Shown piece by piece: positions 1-11,574 of a DNA stretch of 64,000 nt. How positions within the stretch are numbered: position 1 is the first letter of the stretch; every line of letters starts with the position of its first letter. A program made the position numbers and the translations under genes. The notes below the pieces were generated by a model. That model was not told where the DNA came from. It saw only the letters and a list, made by a program, of their open reading frames with translations, and searched no databases. The DNA comes from Bettongia penicillata ogilbyi (lineage: Eukaryota > Chordata > Mammalia > Diprotodontia > Potoroidae): NCBI GenBank assembly GCA_023548195.1, contig JAJHZJ010000268.1, positions 2,300,215 through 2,364,214 of the forward strand, read 5' to 3'.

Positions 1-340
1 TTCATCCCCACCAGTCCAAAATGCTTACTTACAGAAGATCCCTACCTAGTGCGTGATGTTCATTTTACTGAGGAACTCTAACCTACTGGCAGTGAAGACT
101 GCATTATGACCACAGGGGCTGGCTTTGCAGGGACCTGTGTAGACTCCACCTTCAATAACAAATTGAATGGTTAGAGCAATTACGATGCTGGATGTGCCCT
201 AAATGTATCATGCTGCTTAAAACACAACCACCAGAAAACCAATTACAGCATTGAACATGTGCAATTAGATCAGGTAGTTTTTACTCATCCGAACTCCCTC
301 ACGATCCTCTTAACTACACGGTAGTTTGACAGCTAACTAT
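1..340. other. Unassigned sequence with no recognised repeat
   Basis: No open frame, splice-flanked exon or repeat family is recognised here. The sequence is mixed in composition, unlike the A-rich repeat tails around it, and contains homeodomain-like ATTA/TAAT cores (for example CAATTACG near 177). It could be unique or conserved non-coding DNA. That is a guess from texture only; no alignment was available. Confidence 0.3.
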
Positions 341-884
341 GCCAAAAAAAAAACCAAAACAAACCTGAAAAACAAAAAACAAACTCTACTAACATGGCAG
401 GTCATTCTTCTGTGGTTTCAATGGTGTACTTGAATAGTTCAGGCCAATTAGCTCAAGCTGAGAATTTATCTTCCCAGTGTCAGCAGAGGATTCAGTTATA
501 TTGAGGGAGTTCCTGAGTGGTTGGAGTTCCTTATTGCTTTTCAACATTAGAGCTTCCGAAGAGTGCTGAGATATTTTAGGATATTTACAGGAATCACGTA
601 GGATGAGAAGATAGAAATAAATTATGATCTGTGTCCTGGAGAGAGAACTGAAAACATTACCATCAAAGTTACTATCTGACAGTGAAAACATTTTGTATTT
701 TCCATCTATATAAATGAAATTGATATTTTTATGCATGTAGGATCAAATTGTTTCCCTTGATGTAAGATAATTGAGGTCAAGAAGTGTTTTGTGTTTATCA
801 TCGTATCTCCTGGGAAAAATACTTGACATATAACAAATAACTTTAAATGTTTTAAAAAATATTTTCAAACAATAAATATTATAC
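341..884. other. No identifiable gene; A-rich start
   Basis: The stretch opens with an A-rich run (341-390) resembling a decayed retroposon tail and continues as AT-rich sequence. A 115-codon minus-strand open frame at 389-736 has no recognisable domain or low-complexity signature and is treated as chance. I see nothing else to annotate. Confidence 0.4.
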
Positions 885-1165
885 CCATTTTAGAGTTGAG
901 GAAACTGAGGTCTCTTTGAGAGGTCAAGTAAATTCCTCAAGATTACAAAACTATTAACTATCAGAGTCAAGATTCAAACTCAGGTTTCTCCTGAAAAGCA
1001 GCTTAGTGTTCTTTCCAATATATCCTTTTTATATTTGAAGAAACTGAGGCTTCTCAGAGAAGACAAATAAATTTCTCAAGGTTATAAAACTATTAAGTAT
1101 TAAAATTAAGGTTCAAACTCTCCTGAATAAGAAGCTAGATCTCTTTCCAGAACACCTTGGCTAAG
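885..1165 (-). repeat. Two tandem MIR-like SINE copies
   Basis: Both halves carry the antisense MIR core (GAGGAAACTGAGG-like, then a CTCAAG(A/G)TTA segment and TCAAACT). Unit 1 runs about 885-1025 and unit 2 about 1026-1165. They share non-consensus words such as AAAACTATTAA at matching positions. This suggests a local tandem duplication of one SINE rather than two independent insertions. Confidence 0.7.
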
Positions 1166-1499
1166 AATATATAGTAGTATAGAAAACAAAAGAAAACCTT
1201 TTGGTCACCAATCTCTACAGGGTTGTCCCCCAAATCTCAATGCACTTTCTAAGCTATTATAGTTTTAAGGTGGTATTTCTTTTTCTATGGTAGATTTCCA
1301 GGCTGTTGACTTCCTCTTCTGACCTTCAGGTTGTTACTCCTCCAAATTCTTATGGCACTATACCTCCATCAATGTAACCACACTAAGAATTTGGGGACAT
1401 ACTACATTTTTTTCATTGGTAGGGCACAAAGTCTACAAGGAGATGAAATTTCCCCCGATTTATCTCTCTGTACTCCCAGGAATGAAATCATAAGGTAAT

Positions 1500-1640
1500 G
1501 TAGTGAAATAAATACTGGATTTTGAGTTATTAGACATGAATTCAAACCTGTGGTTTACTAATTAGAAGTTAACATCTGTGTGACCTTGGGCAAATCACTT
1601 CACATGGGCATTAACTTCTATAAAAGGGAGATGGGTAACA
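1500..1640 (+). repeat. MIR/tRNA-type SINE
   Basis: The sense core is visible: CATGAATTCAAACCTG followed by CTGTGTGACCTTGGGCAAATCACTT. This is the tRNA-derived head and conserved centre of MIR-class SINEs. The 3' end is eroded. Confidence 0.75.
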
Positions 1641-1734
1641 CTTAGATAAGAAGATCTTGAAAATCTTGAAGAAGATCTTCCTGCTAAATCTTGTGGTACC
1701 ATCTTATTGATAGCGGAGGTTTCCAGGTATGAGA

Positions 1735-2060
1735 GCTGGAAGCAAGGGATGAAACCCTAGGTCCCAGGAAGAGTAAATAGATTAATTTGGCTAGAATGAT
1801 GGTAGAGATGTGAAAGAGAGGGGGAATAATGTGAAAAAAAGTCTAAGAAAAGGTTGAAGGCTTTAAATTAAGCCAAATACTTATTTTATCATAGAGATAA
1901 TAATGGAAATCTCTGGAGCTTCTTGACCAGAGAAATGACATTTAGACCTGTGATTTAGGAATATTACTTTGCCAGCTGTGTGAAGGGTGGATTTGATTGG
2001 AAAGAAAGGAAGCAGGAAGACCAATTTCAGACTATTTCAAGAATTTAGGCAACTCTTTTT
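1735..2060 (-). repeat. LINE-2 remnant, antisense
   Basis: The plus strand reads as the reverse of the L2 coding end: 'gacat…agacctgtgatttagga…ttactttgccagctgtgtg' followed by 'gaagcaggaagacca'. The same word order recurs in the longer antisense L2 copy at 26,230-27,690. It is too decayed for a frame. Confidence 0.55.
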
Positions 2061-2394
2061 TATATTGCTTACTGAGAATCTCCTTTTCTGTGATTCAGTA
2101 AGGAATACTGGGAACTCTGTGCCTTCAAGGGGTAAATTCCGACAGAGTAAAAACAGGTCTCAATTATAGTATTTAATAATGTCACATTCCCTCTAAACAA
2201 AGTCATTCAACAGGAAATCTGAAGCCCAGGTATGTGAAAATGAGTATTTTTCACTGTTTATCTGTTGAAGTCCACTTATATAAATAACTTAATTACATAT
2301 AAGATAATAAAAGAAAATCTTTTTCCAGGCATAGGAAGCATATAGTAGAAGCTCCCACCTATTTTCATCTTGTTATTTTCTTTTTCCTCTCATG

Positions 2395-2632
2395 TTCCTC
2401 TTCTGCTTTCTCTCTCTTGTTTCTCCTTAGTTTTGTCATCTGACCTTTTCTGTCTGGTCCCTCTGTCTTAGCCTCCGTCTTTCTTTTTCTCTTTCTCTCT
2501 GTGTCTCTGTCTCTCTGTCTGTTTCTGTGTCTCTCTCTCCCTTTCCCTCCCTTACTCTTTATCTCCCCTTCTCCCTGTCTTTTTCTCCTTCTCTCCTTTC
2601 TCACCCTTCATACCCCCTCCTTTACATACACG

Positions 2633-2677
<45 letters not shown>
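2395..2677. repeat. CT-rich tract followed by (CA)n microsatellite
   Basis: A C/T-rich stretch (about 2395-2620) leads into an almost pure CA repeat (2630-2677). Open frames on both strands here are products of the low-complexity sequence and are not called genes. Confidence 0.9.
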
Positions 2678-2679
<2 letters not shown>

Positions 2680-3300
2680 TCTCTCTCATTTTTTTTCAAA
2701 AAATGATGCCTTGTCCATTAAATATCAAGTGACTGTAAATTTACCTCTGAATTCTATATCTATCCTCTTCTAACCAGGTTAGCTCTGTAAATCATATATA
2801 CATCATTTTCAGAATCTAAAAGAACTCTGAAGGTCATATTCAGAACCATGGACATATGTAGGAATTTTGTACTAATGAGGTCTCAGGAATTGTTATGGGG
2901 CACATATAACTGTAAGTAATTAGACTGTAGGGGAGCTTTTTTACTAAGAACGTGGAGTGAGGGTTGAGGGGGAGGGGGAAGGGAAGCTTCAAATGGAATA
3001 ATGGCTTAAAATAGCCAAGTGTAGTTATGAGAAAAAGTCTGCACACCGTCCCAGAGAGGAATCAAAAGTTAATTATTATAAAGTATAGGCAAGGTCTAAA
3101 TCACATTCCATTTCAGTTCAATTTAGCAAACATTTATTGAGTAGGGGTCCTATGGATGAAGATGCAAAAGAAAAAAGTGCCATCCTGGCTTGGCAAATAT
3201 CTTGTAATGGGGAAGGGAGGTAGAGTGGAAATTATGAGGAGGATATACATGATTTGCACAAAGACAAATGTAAGAATTCATGTAAGTTTCAATTTCTATA
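2680..3300. other. No gene; weak repeat trace
   Basis: AT-rich sequence with no supported coding region. Around 3115-3200 a degraded 'caaacatttattgag…cctatgg' segment resembles the mammalian repeat phrase that also occurs near 17,055 and 28,510. Confidence 0.4.
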
Positions 3301-3309
3301 TCATTCAAA

Positions 3310-3530
3310 TTTCTGTAGCAGATTAGGTTTAGAAAGTATTTTCCTTACAGCAACCCTGTGAGACAGTTGCAATATCATGATAGTCATCGAGGAACCTCTC
3401 AGAGAAGTTAAACAATTTGGCCCAGTCATGTAACTAGAACAGGAAGTGACAGAGCCAGGATTTAAATCCAGTTCCCATAAATTCCCAGGAAGAATTTTTT
3501 CTTTCCATTCCACACCAAGCTATCTTTAAA
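3310..3530 (-). repeat. MIR-like SINE, antisense
   Basis: Reads 'aaccctgtgagacag…aagttaaacaatttggccca…gtgacagagccaggatttaaa', the reversed MIR centre and head. The promoter-proximal end is toward 3530. Confidence 0.75.
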
Positions 3531-3544
3531 TAAGATAAAGTAAA

Positions 3545-4566
3545 ATAGATAGTTTTTCAAAACAAAACCAAAGAAAACAAAGTCAGAAGGAAAGTAGAAA
3601 ACTGGGAGGGGGAATGTACACAATAGGTATCTTTGATAAAGGCCTCATTTATCAAATATACAGAGAACTGAATAATATTTATAAGAATATGTCATTCCTC
3701 AGTTGACGAATGATCAAAAGATTAGACAGTTTTCAGATGAAGAAATCAAAGCTATTATAATTACCTGAAAAAAATGCTCTAAATTACTTTTGATTAGAGA
3801 AATGCAAATTAAAACAACTCTGAGGTACCACCTCATACTTATTAGGTTGGTTAATGTGACAAAAATTGAAAATGATGAATGTTGGAGAAGATGTAGGAAA
3901 ACTGAGACACTAATGCACTGTTGGTGGAGTTGTGAACTGGTCATTCTGGAAAGCAATTTGGAACTATGACCAAAGAGTTATAATACTGTGCATATCCTTT
4001 GATCCAGCAATACCACTGTTAGGTCTGTGTCTCAAAGAGAGTTTTACAAAGGGAAAAAGAAACTATTTAGACAAAAATATTTGTGGCAGTTCTTTTTATG
4101 GTAGCTAAGAATTCAAAATTGAGGGGGATGCCTATTAATTGGGGAATAGCTAACAAGTTATATTATGATTATAATGGAATACTATTGTACTATAAGAAAT
4201 GGCAAGCAGCATGATTTTTGGAAAAACCTGGAGAGACATGTATGAACTGATACAAAGTGAAGTGAGCAGAATCAGGAGAATGTTGTACACAGTAACAGCA
4301 ATATTGTACAATGAAAAAGTGTGAATGACTTAGCTATTCTCAGCAGTGCAATTATTCAAGAAAATCCCAAAGGACTCATGATGAAAAATGCTATCCACCT
4401 TCAGAGAAAGAATTGATGTTGTCTGAGTACAGATTGGAGTATACTATTTTTATCTTCTTCCTTCCTTCCTTCCTTCCTTCCTTCCTTCCTTCCTTCCTTC
4501 CTTCCTTCCTTCCTTCCTTCCTTCCTTCCTTCCTTCCTTCCTTCCTTCTTTCTCTCTTTCTTTTTT

Positions 4567-4636
<70 letters not shown>

Positions 4637-4822
4637 GTCTCCTTGCACAAAATGGCTATTATGGAAAGGATTGTACATGTATAACCTATATCAGAATGCT
4701 TACTGTCTTAAAGAGGGTGGAGGGGAGGGAAGGATAGAAATTGGAAGTCAAAACTTAAAAAAACTAATGTCAAAAATTGTTTTTACATACAATTTGGGGA
4801 AAATAAAATATCATTAAAAATA
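3545..4822 (+). mobile_element. 5'-truncated LINE-1, ORF2 C-terminus and 3'UTR
   Basis: The first ~550 bases correspond to the end of L1 ORF2: GATAAAGGCCTCATTT (…DKGLI…), then the ATGCAAATTAAAACAACTCTGAGGTACCA segment (residues QIKTTLRYH-like). The L1 3' end follows: CCAAAGGACTCATGATGAAA, ATGCTATCCACCTTCAGAGA, the ATGTATAACCTATATCAGAATGC block, and a terminal AATAAAATA before a short A-rich tail. The same coding segment appears at 63,404-64,000 in a less decayed L1. Stops and indels break the frame. Truncation at the 5' end is usual for target-primed insertion. No certain target-site duplication was found. Confidence 0.85.
4455..4631. repeat. (TTCC)n and (TC)n compound microsatellite
   Basis: About 95 bases of TTCC units (4455-4547) followed by about 60 bases of TC (4570-4631). 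The tract lies where this L1 family has a pyrimidine-rich 3'UTR patch, so it probably expanded from the element's own sequence. Long open frames on both strands here are low-complexity artefacts. Confidence 0.95.
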
Positions 4823-4849
4823 AGTAGGAATCAAAAGCTAATAAGGACA

Positions 4850-5120
4850 AGCTAAATCGAGACCCCAGTATGCATAGTAAGAGGTAAATGGGAATTATGT
4901 TCCAGGCCTGGAGTATTACGTGTTCAGATGTGTAGGTACAGGATGAAGAAGTGATAGAATGAAGGACTGATGAGCAATCTGGGTTGCTGGGAATACACAT
5001 TTTATGATGATGAATAATGTGAAATGAAACTCGATGGTAAGCTGGAGCCAAATTGTGGAGGATCTTCAAAATCACACTGAGACTTTCGTGTTACATATCA
5101 GAAACCTCATGACAAAGTCA
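4850..5120 (-). repeat. LINE-2 ORF2 C-terminal remnant
   Basis: On the minus strand the translation from about 5075 starts ILKILHNLAPAYH, matching the L2 pattern 'LKALHNLAP-Y'. The plus strand shows 'ccaaattgtggaggatcttcaaaatca'. The remainder is eroded. This is a dead fragment of a LINE-2 polymerase. Confidence 0.6.
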
Positions 5121-5399
5121 GGCCTGTGCATCAGATGAGCTGATGTGTCAGACTGAAAAGGACGGGAAGGCCTTGGGTAACTGAAATCACATGTTCCTAT
5201 GGAAGAATAACTACAAACATCTCTTCTCTTTCAGCTCTTTGTGGACATAATACTTGCAATCCTTGCCACCAGAATGGCTAAGGCTGGTTAATCACCTCAG
5301 CTTGGGAACTGGGAGCTACAGTAGGCTGAGCTGATCAGGTGGACATCCAAGACCAAAATCAATACTGTGAGAAGGCAGATCATCTCAGATTATAAGTGG

Positions 5400-5565
5400 A
5401 GCAAGTTATTGTTATTATCATCCCCATTTTACAGAACTGAAAACTAAAGCACAGAAGGAGTAATTGACTTTCCTTAACACAGCTAAGGTTTGAGGCTGAA
5501 TTTGAACTGAGATGTTTCTATATCTAATCCCATCACTCCTTTCACTGCGCTATGCAACTGCCTAT
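5400..5565 (-). repeat. MIR-like SINE, antisense
   Basis: Reads 'attattatcatccccattttacagaactgaaaacta…gcacagaaggag…ttgaggctgaatttgaactgag', the reversed MIR body. Confidence 0.8.
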
Positions 5566-5955
5566 TATTATATTTTAATTACATTACATTTTAATAATAG
5601 GAAGTCACTTGCATTTACTCAATGGGCATATAAGCACCTGCCCAAGATGTTGTGAAGGAGTGTCCTATTCAGACATGAGTTGGATTAGATGAGGTTTCTT
5701 CCATCTCTGACTTTCTGTAATCTCTGTGAATTTATCTGCAAATATAATGAATGTATTCTAGACTTAGTTACAACATAAACTGCTGTTGTCAACTACCCTA
5801 ATTACCAGTGAACATCTAATCTGGGCTCAGCAGGAATTGGATACAGGATAGATGACTGGGGTGGTGTGAGAGAGTAAGAAGAAGTTCTTTCCTGACTTCA
5901 AGACAGAATAGTGTCACCTATAAACCAAAGTATCACTTTTAGTTCTGGACAGTTC
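5566..5955. other. No gene recognised
   Basis: AT-rich sequence without a supported open frame. A segment at about 5670-5730 (GGATTAGATGAGGTTTCTTCCATCTCTGACTTTC) resembles the 3' tail of a marsupial MIR or L3 repeat. Confidence 0.35.
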
Positions 5956-5959
5956 AAAC

Positions 5960-6205
5960 TTCAGCTTGGGGCAGTAGAACACTGCCCTATGCCCCAGGAA
6001 ATCTGGATTCAAATTTTAACTGTTGGTAATTCCTGGATGTGGAACATGGACAAGCAGCTAACTTCTCTGAATCTTAGATTCCCCACCTTTAAGATGAGGT
6101 TAAAAACACCTACTCTACTTGTCTCATAAGGTTTCATAAGAATAAAATGAAATGATGGATATGAGAGTGCTTTGAAAATGTCAAGTGTTCTGTGCATGTG
6201 TGGGA
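5960..6205 (+). repeat. MIR SINE, nearly full length
   Basis: The tRNA-like head (gggcagtagaacact…ggattcaaattttaac), the centre (aacttctctgaatcttagattccccacc) and the tail (ATGAAATGATGGATATGAGAGTGCTTTGAAAATG) are in the correct order on the plus strand. Confidence 0.75.
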
Positions 6206-6439
6206 TTATAGTTCACAAGGAGTGAACTCACTTTCAACCGTGTCACAGGTATGCCCTACTTCACCAGCACTGACTAGCCCTTAATTGACAGTTTCCATTC
6301 ACATATGAGTTAAATAGGACTCACTTGGGAAAACTGAAATGAGAAAGAGTTCTCAAGATGATATGATTTAATGCAGAAAATTGGGGGAAAAGTTTCATAG
6401 ACAATCTCTTGGATAGAATGTGATTGGTTTGGAATATTG

Positions 6440-6735
6440 CTGTAGGAAATGATGAGCTGGATGATTTAGAAAAAAACATAGATAGACTTGAGCTTATGAA
6501 AGAAGATGCTATCCACCTGCAGTGAAGCAGATGACAAGTAGAAATAAGCATAGTATGGTCTTACATATGTGAGTATGAGTATCTATGTGTATGTTTCTAG
6601 ATATCTTTGTATATGTGTACAAATGCATATGTAAACATATACATATATGTATATATCTCTCCATATTTCAATGCTTAATTGTAGCCTTCTTTAGGGAGGT
6701 GGGAAGGGAAAGGGGGAAAAATAAAATATAAAGTG
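6440..6735 (+). mobile_element. LINE-1-type 3' end fragment
   Basis: Contains GAAGATGCTATCCACCTGCAG, the signature of this genome's L1 3'UTR, then a TATG/TACA-rich insert (6560-6655) and a polypurine tract (GGGAGGTGGGAAGGGAAAGGGGG) ending in AAAATAAAATA. The coding part is absent. The same 3' end type, with different length, is seen at 36,000-36,600. Confidence 0.55.
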
Positions 6736-6944
6736 CACAACAGAGAAGCCAAGAAAAGCTTGGCAGCTTTGAAAACAATACGTAATATTTATTATATAGG
6801 TTTTCTTGAAATGGAAATTTATTGTTTTATATTGAATTCTCTTTTATGGTCTGCTGTGTATATGGAAATATTTTTTTTCTTTTCATTTTGTATTTAGGTT
6901 TAACATTTTAAAAATTACTAAAAAATCATATGATTTATAATTAA

Positions 6945-7130
6945 AAGTTACCTTAGAGGTCATCCCTCCTTCATTTTGCATCTAAGGAAATGAAGACACA
7001 GAGAAGGAAAGTCAAGGCACTTGTCTAAGGTTATATGGGTAGTAAGGAATATGGCCATGATGTGAACTGAGTCCCATTAATTCCAAATCCTTTTCCCTTT
7101 TCACTGTATCTTGCAGTTGGGGCCACACAT
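6945..7130 (-). repeat. MIR-like SINE, antisense
   Basis: Reads 'ccttagaggtcatccctcc…cattttgcatctaaggaaatgaagacacagagaag…cacttgtctaaggttatatgggtag…gatgtgaactgagtccc'. Confidence 0.75.
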
Positions 7131-7635
7131 TTTATACTGGTTGTATGTACTAAAAACAAGGAGAATACAGCTTGAAATTAACAAAAAAATAAATTGTAAA
7201 CTAATAAAGTCCTTCGGCAACTTGGGGAATGTGCTGCAGCAGGAGATCATTAAAGCCAGATAATGGTGGGATGGGAGGAATTTTTAAAAGATTGCAGAAG
7301 TCGAAGACCCAAAATAGCATTTATGGTTATACATCTAAAAAAGGAATAATAAAAGTACATGCCTCAGGGAGTAAGCTGATTTCCAAAAGGGTCATGGAAA
7401 AATTGCTCCAATACCCACCTCCGCCCACATGCTAACTGCAATGTTTCCTTTTTATGTTGGAGGGGGAGGGATGAGAGGTGTGAACTACTGGACAAAGGGT
7501 GAATGGGACCAGACTCTCTCTCTCTTTTTTTTATATGTGTTCAACTAAATGTTCACTGAGATCCCGTCCAATTCTCCAAGGCTATGATAAAGAATGAAAT
7601 ATTAATGGATTCTTCCAGGATTTCTAAAACATGTT
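7131..7635. other. No gene recognised
   Basis: AT-rich, with polypurine patches and an A/G-rich segment. A 68-codon plus-strand frame at 7229-7435 shows no recognisable family and is not called. Confidence 0.35.
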
Positions 7636-7639
7636 ATGC

Positions 7640-7790
7640 TCTATGTGGAATTCCAATGTTTTAAGAATAGGCCCTTGGATTACATGGAAACTAGCTTCAT
7701 CATTTTGCATATGGGCAAACTGAGATTGAGAGGTGAGGTGATTTGTGCAATATTACACAGCTTCCATCCCAACCCAAGTCTCTCATATTT
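7640..7790 (-). repeat. MIR-like SINE fragment, antisense
   Basis: Degraded: 'atcattttgcatatgggcaaactgagattgagaggtgaggtgatttgtgcaatattacacagc'. Confidence 0.6.
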
Positions 7791-7994
7791 TAGTCAGTTA
7801 TTCTGTTTTCTTTGGCACTTTTCCACTCCTGCCATCTCTGCTGGCAACAATTTTTTTCCTTCTTCCTGTTCCATACCAAATATATCCTAATCATTATTTA
7901 AGAAGATTTATGACAAATTGAAGGGTGGAGGGAGTATCCAAATTAAATCAGGTTAGATTATGGGACAGAAATTTTCTTCGTGAAACTATTAGAA

Positions 7995-8185
7995 CTCTGA
8001 GAAAGTGTGTTTCAGAGGAAGTAGAGCTGGAAAGAATATTAGCCATCCTAATTTTATAGATGAGGAAACTGGGACCCTGTGGGCAGTAACTTGTCCAAGG
8101 ACACAGAGATAATGAGCAGCAGAGGTGAGATTCAAACTCAAACCCTCTGATGCCAAGTCTTACCCTTTTGTACTATTCTATGTTT
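7995..8185 (-). repeat. MIR-like SINE, antisense
   Basis: Reads 'agagctggaaagaatattagccatcc…ttttatagatgaggaaactggg…aacttgtccaaggacacagagataatgagcagcagaggtgagattcaaact'. Confidence 0.8.
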
Positions 8186-8329
8186 GACCACACACTACAG
8201 AACTTCAGGTGGCTTTTATATTTAATATATTGTATATTATAACACATTTTTGTTATAAAATATTTTATTTTTTATTTATATTTGTCTTTGCCTTTTTCTT
8301 GCCCATTTTTTTGTGTGGAAACCTCTGAG

Positions 8330-9100
8330 CATCAGGCCTTGTTTGAGAATATTACAGCTTTAATTAATCAAATATGGCCCAGCAACTGATTGCTACCAGA
8401 TCATTGCTTACATAATTCCTATGCTTTCAAAGTTACAAGCAGAGAAGAATTCCCTTTCTAGGAATTATTTGTTATTAATCTTTTTTGTTCAGTTTCTTGT
8501 GGTGTGTCATTCAGAAAACAACCTCAGAGCCCCAAAGTCAAGCTAAAAATGGTTAAAGTACACACAAGCCAACAGCAATCATCATATCTGCTTAAAATAG
8601 TGCATTTTATAAAAGCTAGCATCCCTGGGGAGACAGACCATCAGGCACTGTTAGTTACTATGTCATTTGCTGGTGGTCAGAGAACTGGGGCTGTATGATA
8701 TGGGGATGGTGTGGCAGGGAGTTGGGAGAGACCTTAGACAGAAGGGCTAGCCACTGAAAACAATCTCAGTCTAACTACCTAGCACTTACATTTGGAAACT
8801 ATCAGCAATAATATTCTGGCCAATATCAGATACCTACAGCCTTAATGTAACTGAAGTGCTCTCCATTTCTAATCTTCCCTACTAGTCATGTCTTCCCCTC
8901 AAACTTTCTTCCCTTTCCCACTTTAATCTGGAAGCTTAGTTTGACCTTAATAGGACCTGACTGGGTTTGACTTCATATAGTGTTGTAACCAAGTGAAGAG
9001 CTCTGGATAGGAGCCAGGATCTAGGAGGGTTGATGGTGGTGGCAGAGGTGGGGAGGGGACAGATTCTTGGGTTGAATCGAGCCTGACATTATATCAAAGT
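8330..9100. other. Unassigned, candidate unique sequence
   Basis: No known repeat is seen from 8330 to about 8700. The texture is mixed, with ATTAATCAAAT, TTACATAATTCC and a CAGCAATC/ATCATA patch. From 8700 to 9100 it is ordinary sequence without a supported gene. A 64-codon frame at 8504-8698 has no recognisable domain. Confidence 0.3.
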
Positions 9101-9215
9101 AACCTAAGATTTCAGAGATGGAAGGGTTATTAGAAATCATCAAGTCCAACCCCTTTATTTTACATCAGTCTACATCTTAGTGGATTAAAAACTACAGAGG
9201 CTGAACCACTGTCAG
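9100..9215 (-). repeat. MIR-like SINE tail, antisense
   Basis: Contains 'aagatttcagagatggaagggttattagaaatcatcaagtccaacccctt…ttacat', the common reversed MIR 3' portion. The head is lost or replaced by the following L3 remnant. Confidence 0.65.
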
Positions 9216-10300
9216 TGACATTGAGAAGGTTATGGAGAGCAAGAAAGGTACTAGAAGCCTGGAGAATGGCAAATGTCCTATTATTTTATGGGACGAGGAA
9301 GAATGATACTCTATGGCAATGATTTTGACTGATTCCTGGTAAAATGCTGACATTTATTATGAAAGGGAAGGGTAACATAGAGAAAAAGAAAGTGATTATC
9401 ACATAGTTAGCCTGACTTCATCAGGAACAGGTCTAACTTGGTTTCCTTTTTGGAAAGTCAGTCAGGGGCCATTTTTTGACAAGCAAGCAACATACTTGAA
9501 AAAGTGAGTTAGGTAATTGTACAATTAAGTGAATCTTGAATGGCCAGACCCAATCATTAAGGGCTCAATATTAGTGGGTCAGGAGAAGAGTAACAGCCCT
9601 AGGCTGTTTAATATTTTATTTATAATTTGAATAAAAGGAAAGATGGCATGCTTATAAAATACACAGAAGACATAAAGTTAAGGGCTAACATTGCATGACA
9701 AGAGGCAGGATTCAGAAAGATCTTGAGAGGTTGGACCACCTGGCTGAATCTAATAAGGTGAAATTCAATAAGATTAAGGTAAAGACTTAAACAGTTCAAA
9801 AAATTTAACTACACAAGTATGTGGTAAGGGAGGGGTGCTGAAATGACAATCTGGAAATTATCTGACGGCTTTAGTAGACTGCAAACTTATCATTCACCAA
9901 CTGTGATATGGCCACTACAAAGTAAACCCAATGAAAATCTGCATTAAGAGAAAAGCAAAAAGTCTCAGATGACAGGAATTACAATACTAATGTATTTCTT
10001 CCCTGGTCAGGGAATACATATGGCGTATATACAGATGGAAAATTGTGTTAAATTCTGAATGTCACATTTTTTGGAAGGATATTTATGAGATAAAGAGCAA
10101 CTAGGATGATGAAGGGCATACATACTCTACCACTTAAGGAGCGAATGAAAGACCTGTGATTAGAAAAGAGAAGACACAGATAGGGGGCATAGGATATATC
10201 ATCAGGATGTAGAAAGCAGACTTGTTTTGTGTGACCCCACCTGGCAGAAGTAGGAACAATGGGTGGAAATTATGAAGAAGTAAATTTAAACTTGAGATAA
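9215..10300 (+). repeat. CR1/L3-type LINE remnant
   Basis: About 1.1 kb of decayed coding and 3' sequence. Diagnostic words near the end are 'gagcaactaggatgatgaaggg', 'gaatgaaagacctgtgattagaaaagagaag', 'cagacttgttttgtgtgaccccacctggcagaagtaggaacaatgggtgg' and 'aacttgagataaggaaag'. Earlier, the 'agcctggagaatggcaaatgtcct' and 'atcacatagttagcctgacttcatcaggaacagg' segments fit the L3 reverse transcriptase. The same family recurs at 19,080, 20,340, 22,130 and 24,000-25,420, always on the plus strand in this window. No frame survives. Confidence 0.7.
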
Positions 10301-11005
10301 GGAAAGACTAGGGGTGGCCACATGTGTCCTCAAGGCCGCAGGTTCCTCACCCTTGGAATAGAGAGTTCTGTTATAATGTGATAGCTTCAGTATGCAAATA
10401 CATGCAATAAAAATCACAGGCCCTATGGGGAAAATAGAGTTAGAAGCACCACACTCAAAAACTTCATCAGCGACACATTAAAAAAAAAAAAAGAACCTAA
10501 TAAAAAGAGAAGCACCATTTTATACGTGTGAAATGGTTGAGAAACATTAAAGTATTACAATAAATAGTGGATGGCTTATGCCACAGGGTCCTGGACTGGC
10601 AAAGCCTAATCTAGTCCCGGGGGGCAGAGGGCTGGAACTTCAGGTCTGAATCAGGGCTTTAGCTATAGTGGAAGGTGGAGTAGGGGGAGGATACGGAACT
10701 GTAACATGGTATTTCACCTTGGAAAAGACCTTAAGTTTGCTTGTGGAAGTAGATGTAAGAAGGGTTATAGCTTGTGAGTTATTGTGAAGCAGCATAGTTT
10801 TCTGTGTATTTTTGTTGTTTCTTGCATAATCACGCATAAACAAACCCTAAATTCACATTACACTTAGATCATTCCCTAATATTTCAGTTGTATTGGAACA
10901 AATTCACATTTTCAAAACAAGTATTAGAACTACTGTTCTTGCAATGTGTGAATTCCAAGGCTGGGGTGATGAAGCTTTAAGATGCAAACTAATAGGGATA
11001 TCATA
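10300..11005. other. Mostly unassigned; possible DNA-transposon scrap
   Basis: The 10,306-10,355 part (GGGGTGGCCACATGTG…CCTCAAGGCCGCAGGTTCC) resembles one end of a marsupial hAT-like repeat. The rest is AT-rich, with an A-run at 10,480-10,491. No gene is seen. Confidence 0.35.
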
Positions 11006-11009
11006 TAGT

Positions 11010-11330
11010 TCAAACTTCTCATTTTTACAAATGAAGAAATTGAGATCTCCAAAGGTCAATTGATTTATTCAAAATCATGAATATAATTTTAATTAAACCT
11101 GCATTGGTTTTAGTCACACAGTAGGACCACAGGATCATACATTTAGAGATGGCGCAGACCTTACTGACCTTATAGACCTTGCTAATTTATTTTACAGATA
11201 AGGAAACAGCCCCAAGAGGTAAAATGCCTTGAATAAGTCCACTTAGAGGGGTAAATAGACAAGCTGGGACTTGGAAAGCAAATCCTTTAACCTTCAAATT
11301 CTGTTTTCTTTCCGCTGTACCAGAATGTCT
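11010..11330 (-). repeat. Two MIR-like SINE fragments, antisense
   Basis: First fragment about 11,010-11,130 (tttttacaaatgaagaaattgagat). Second about 11,135-11,330 (catttagagatggcgcagaccttactgacct…ttttacagataaggaaacagccccaagagg…caagctgggacttgg). Confidence 0.7.
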
Positions 11331-11574
11331 CTCTGGTCTTAAATTGCTTATTATTCCCTGAAAAACAACGGCATTTATTCACCTAACACTACTTTCTTCA
11401 TTCTTCCTTTTCCACTCTGCCAAATGTTCTCTGCCTTTCCTCTTGTCTTTATCTTATTTCTTTGGCCTTTACCTTTACAGAAAATAGAAATCTCTTCTGC
11501 TACCTGTGAAGGTTCCTTCACTCATCTGTCACTTTCAAAGAAACAGAGAGTGAGAATTGGATAATACTATTAAT

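Noticed and set aside
4391..4817. Long frames on both strands over the TTCC/TC tract
   Set aside because: Low-complexity repeat translation, with no real protein signature.
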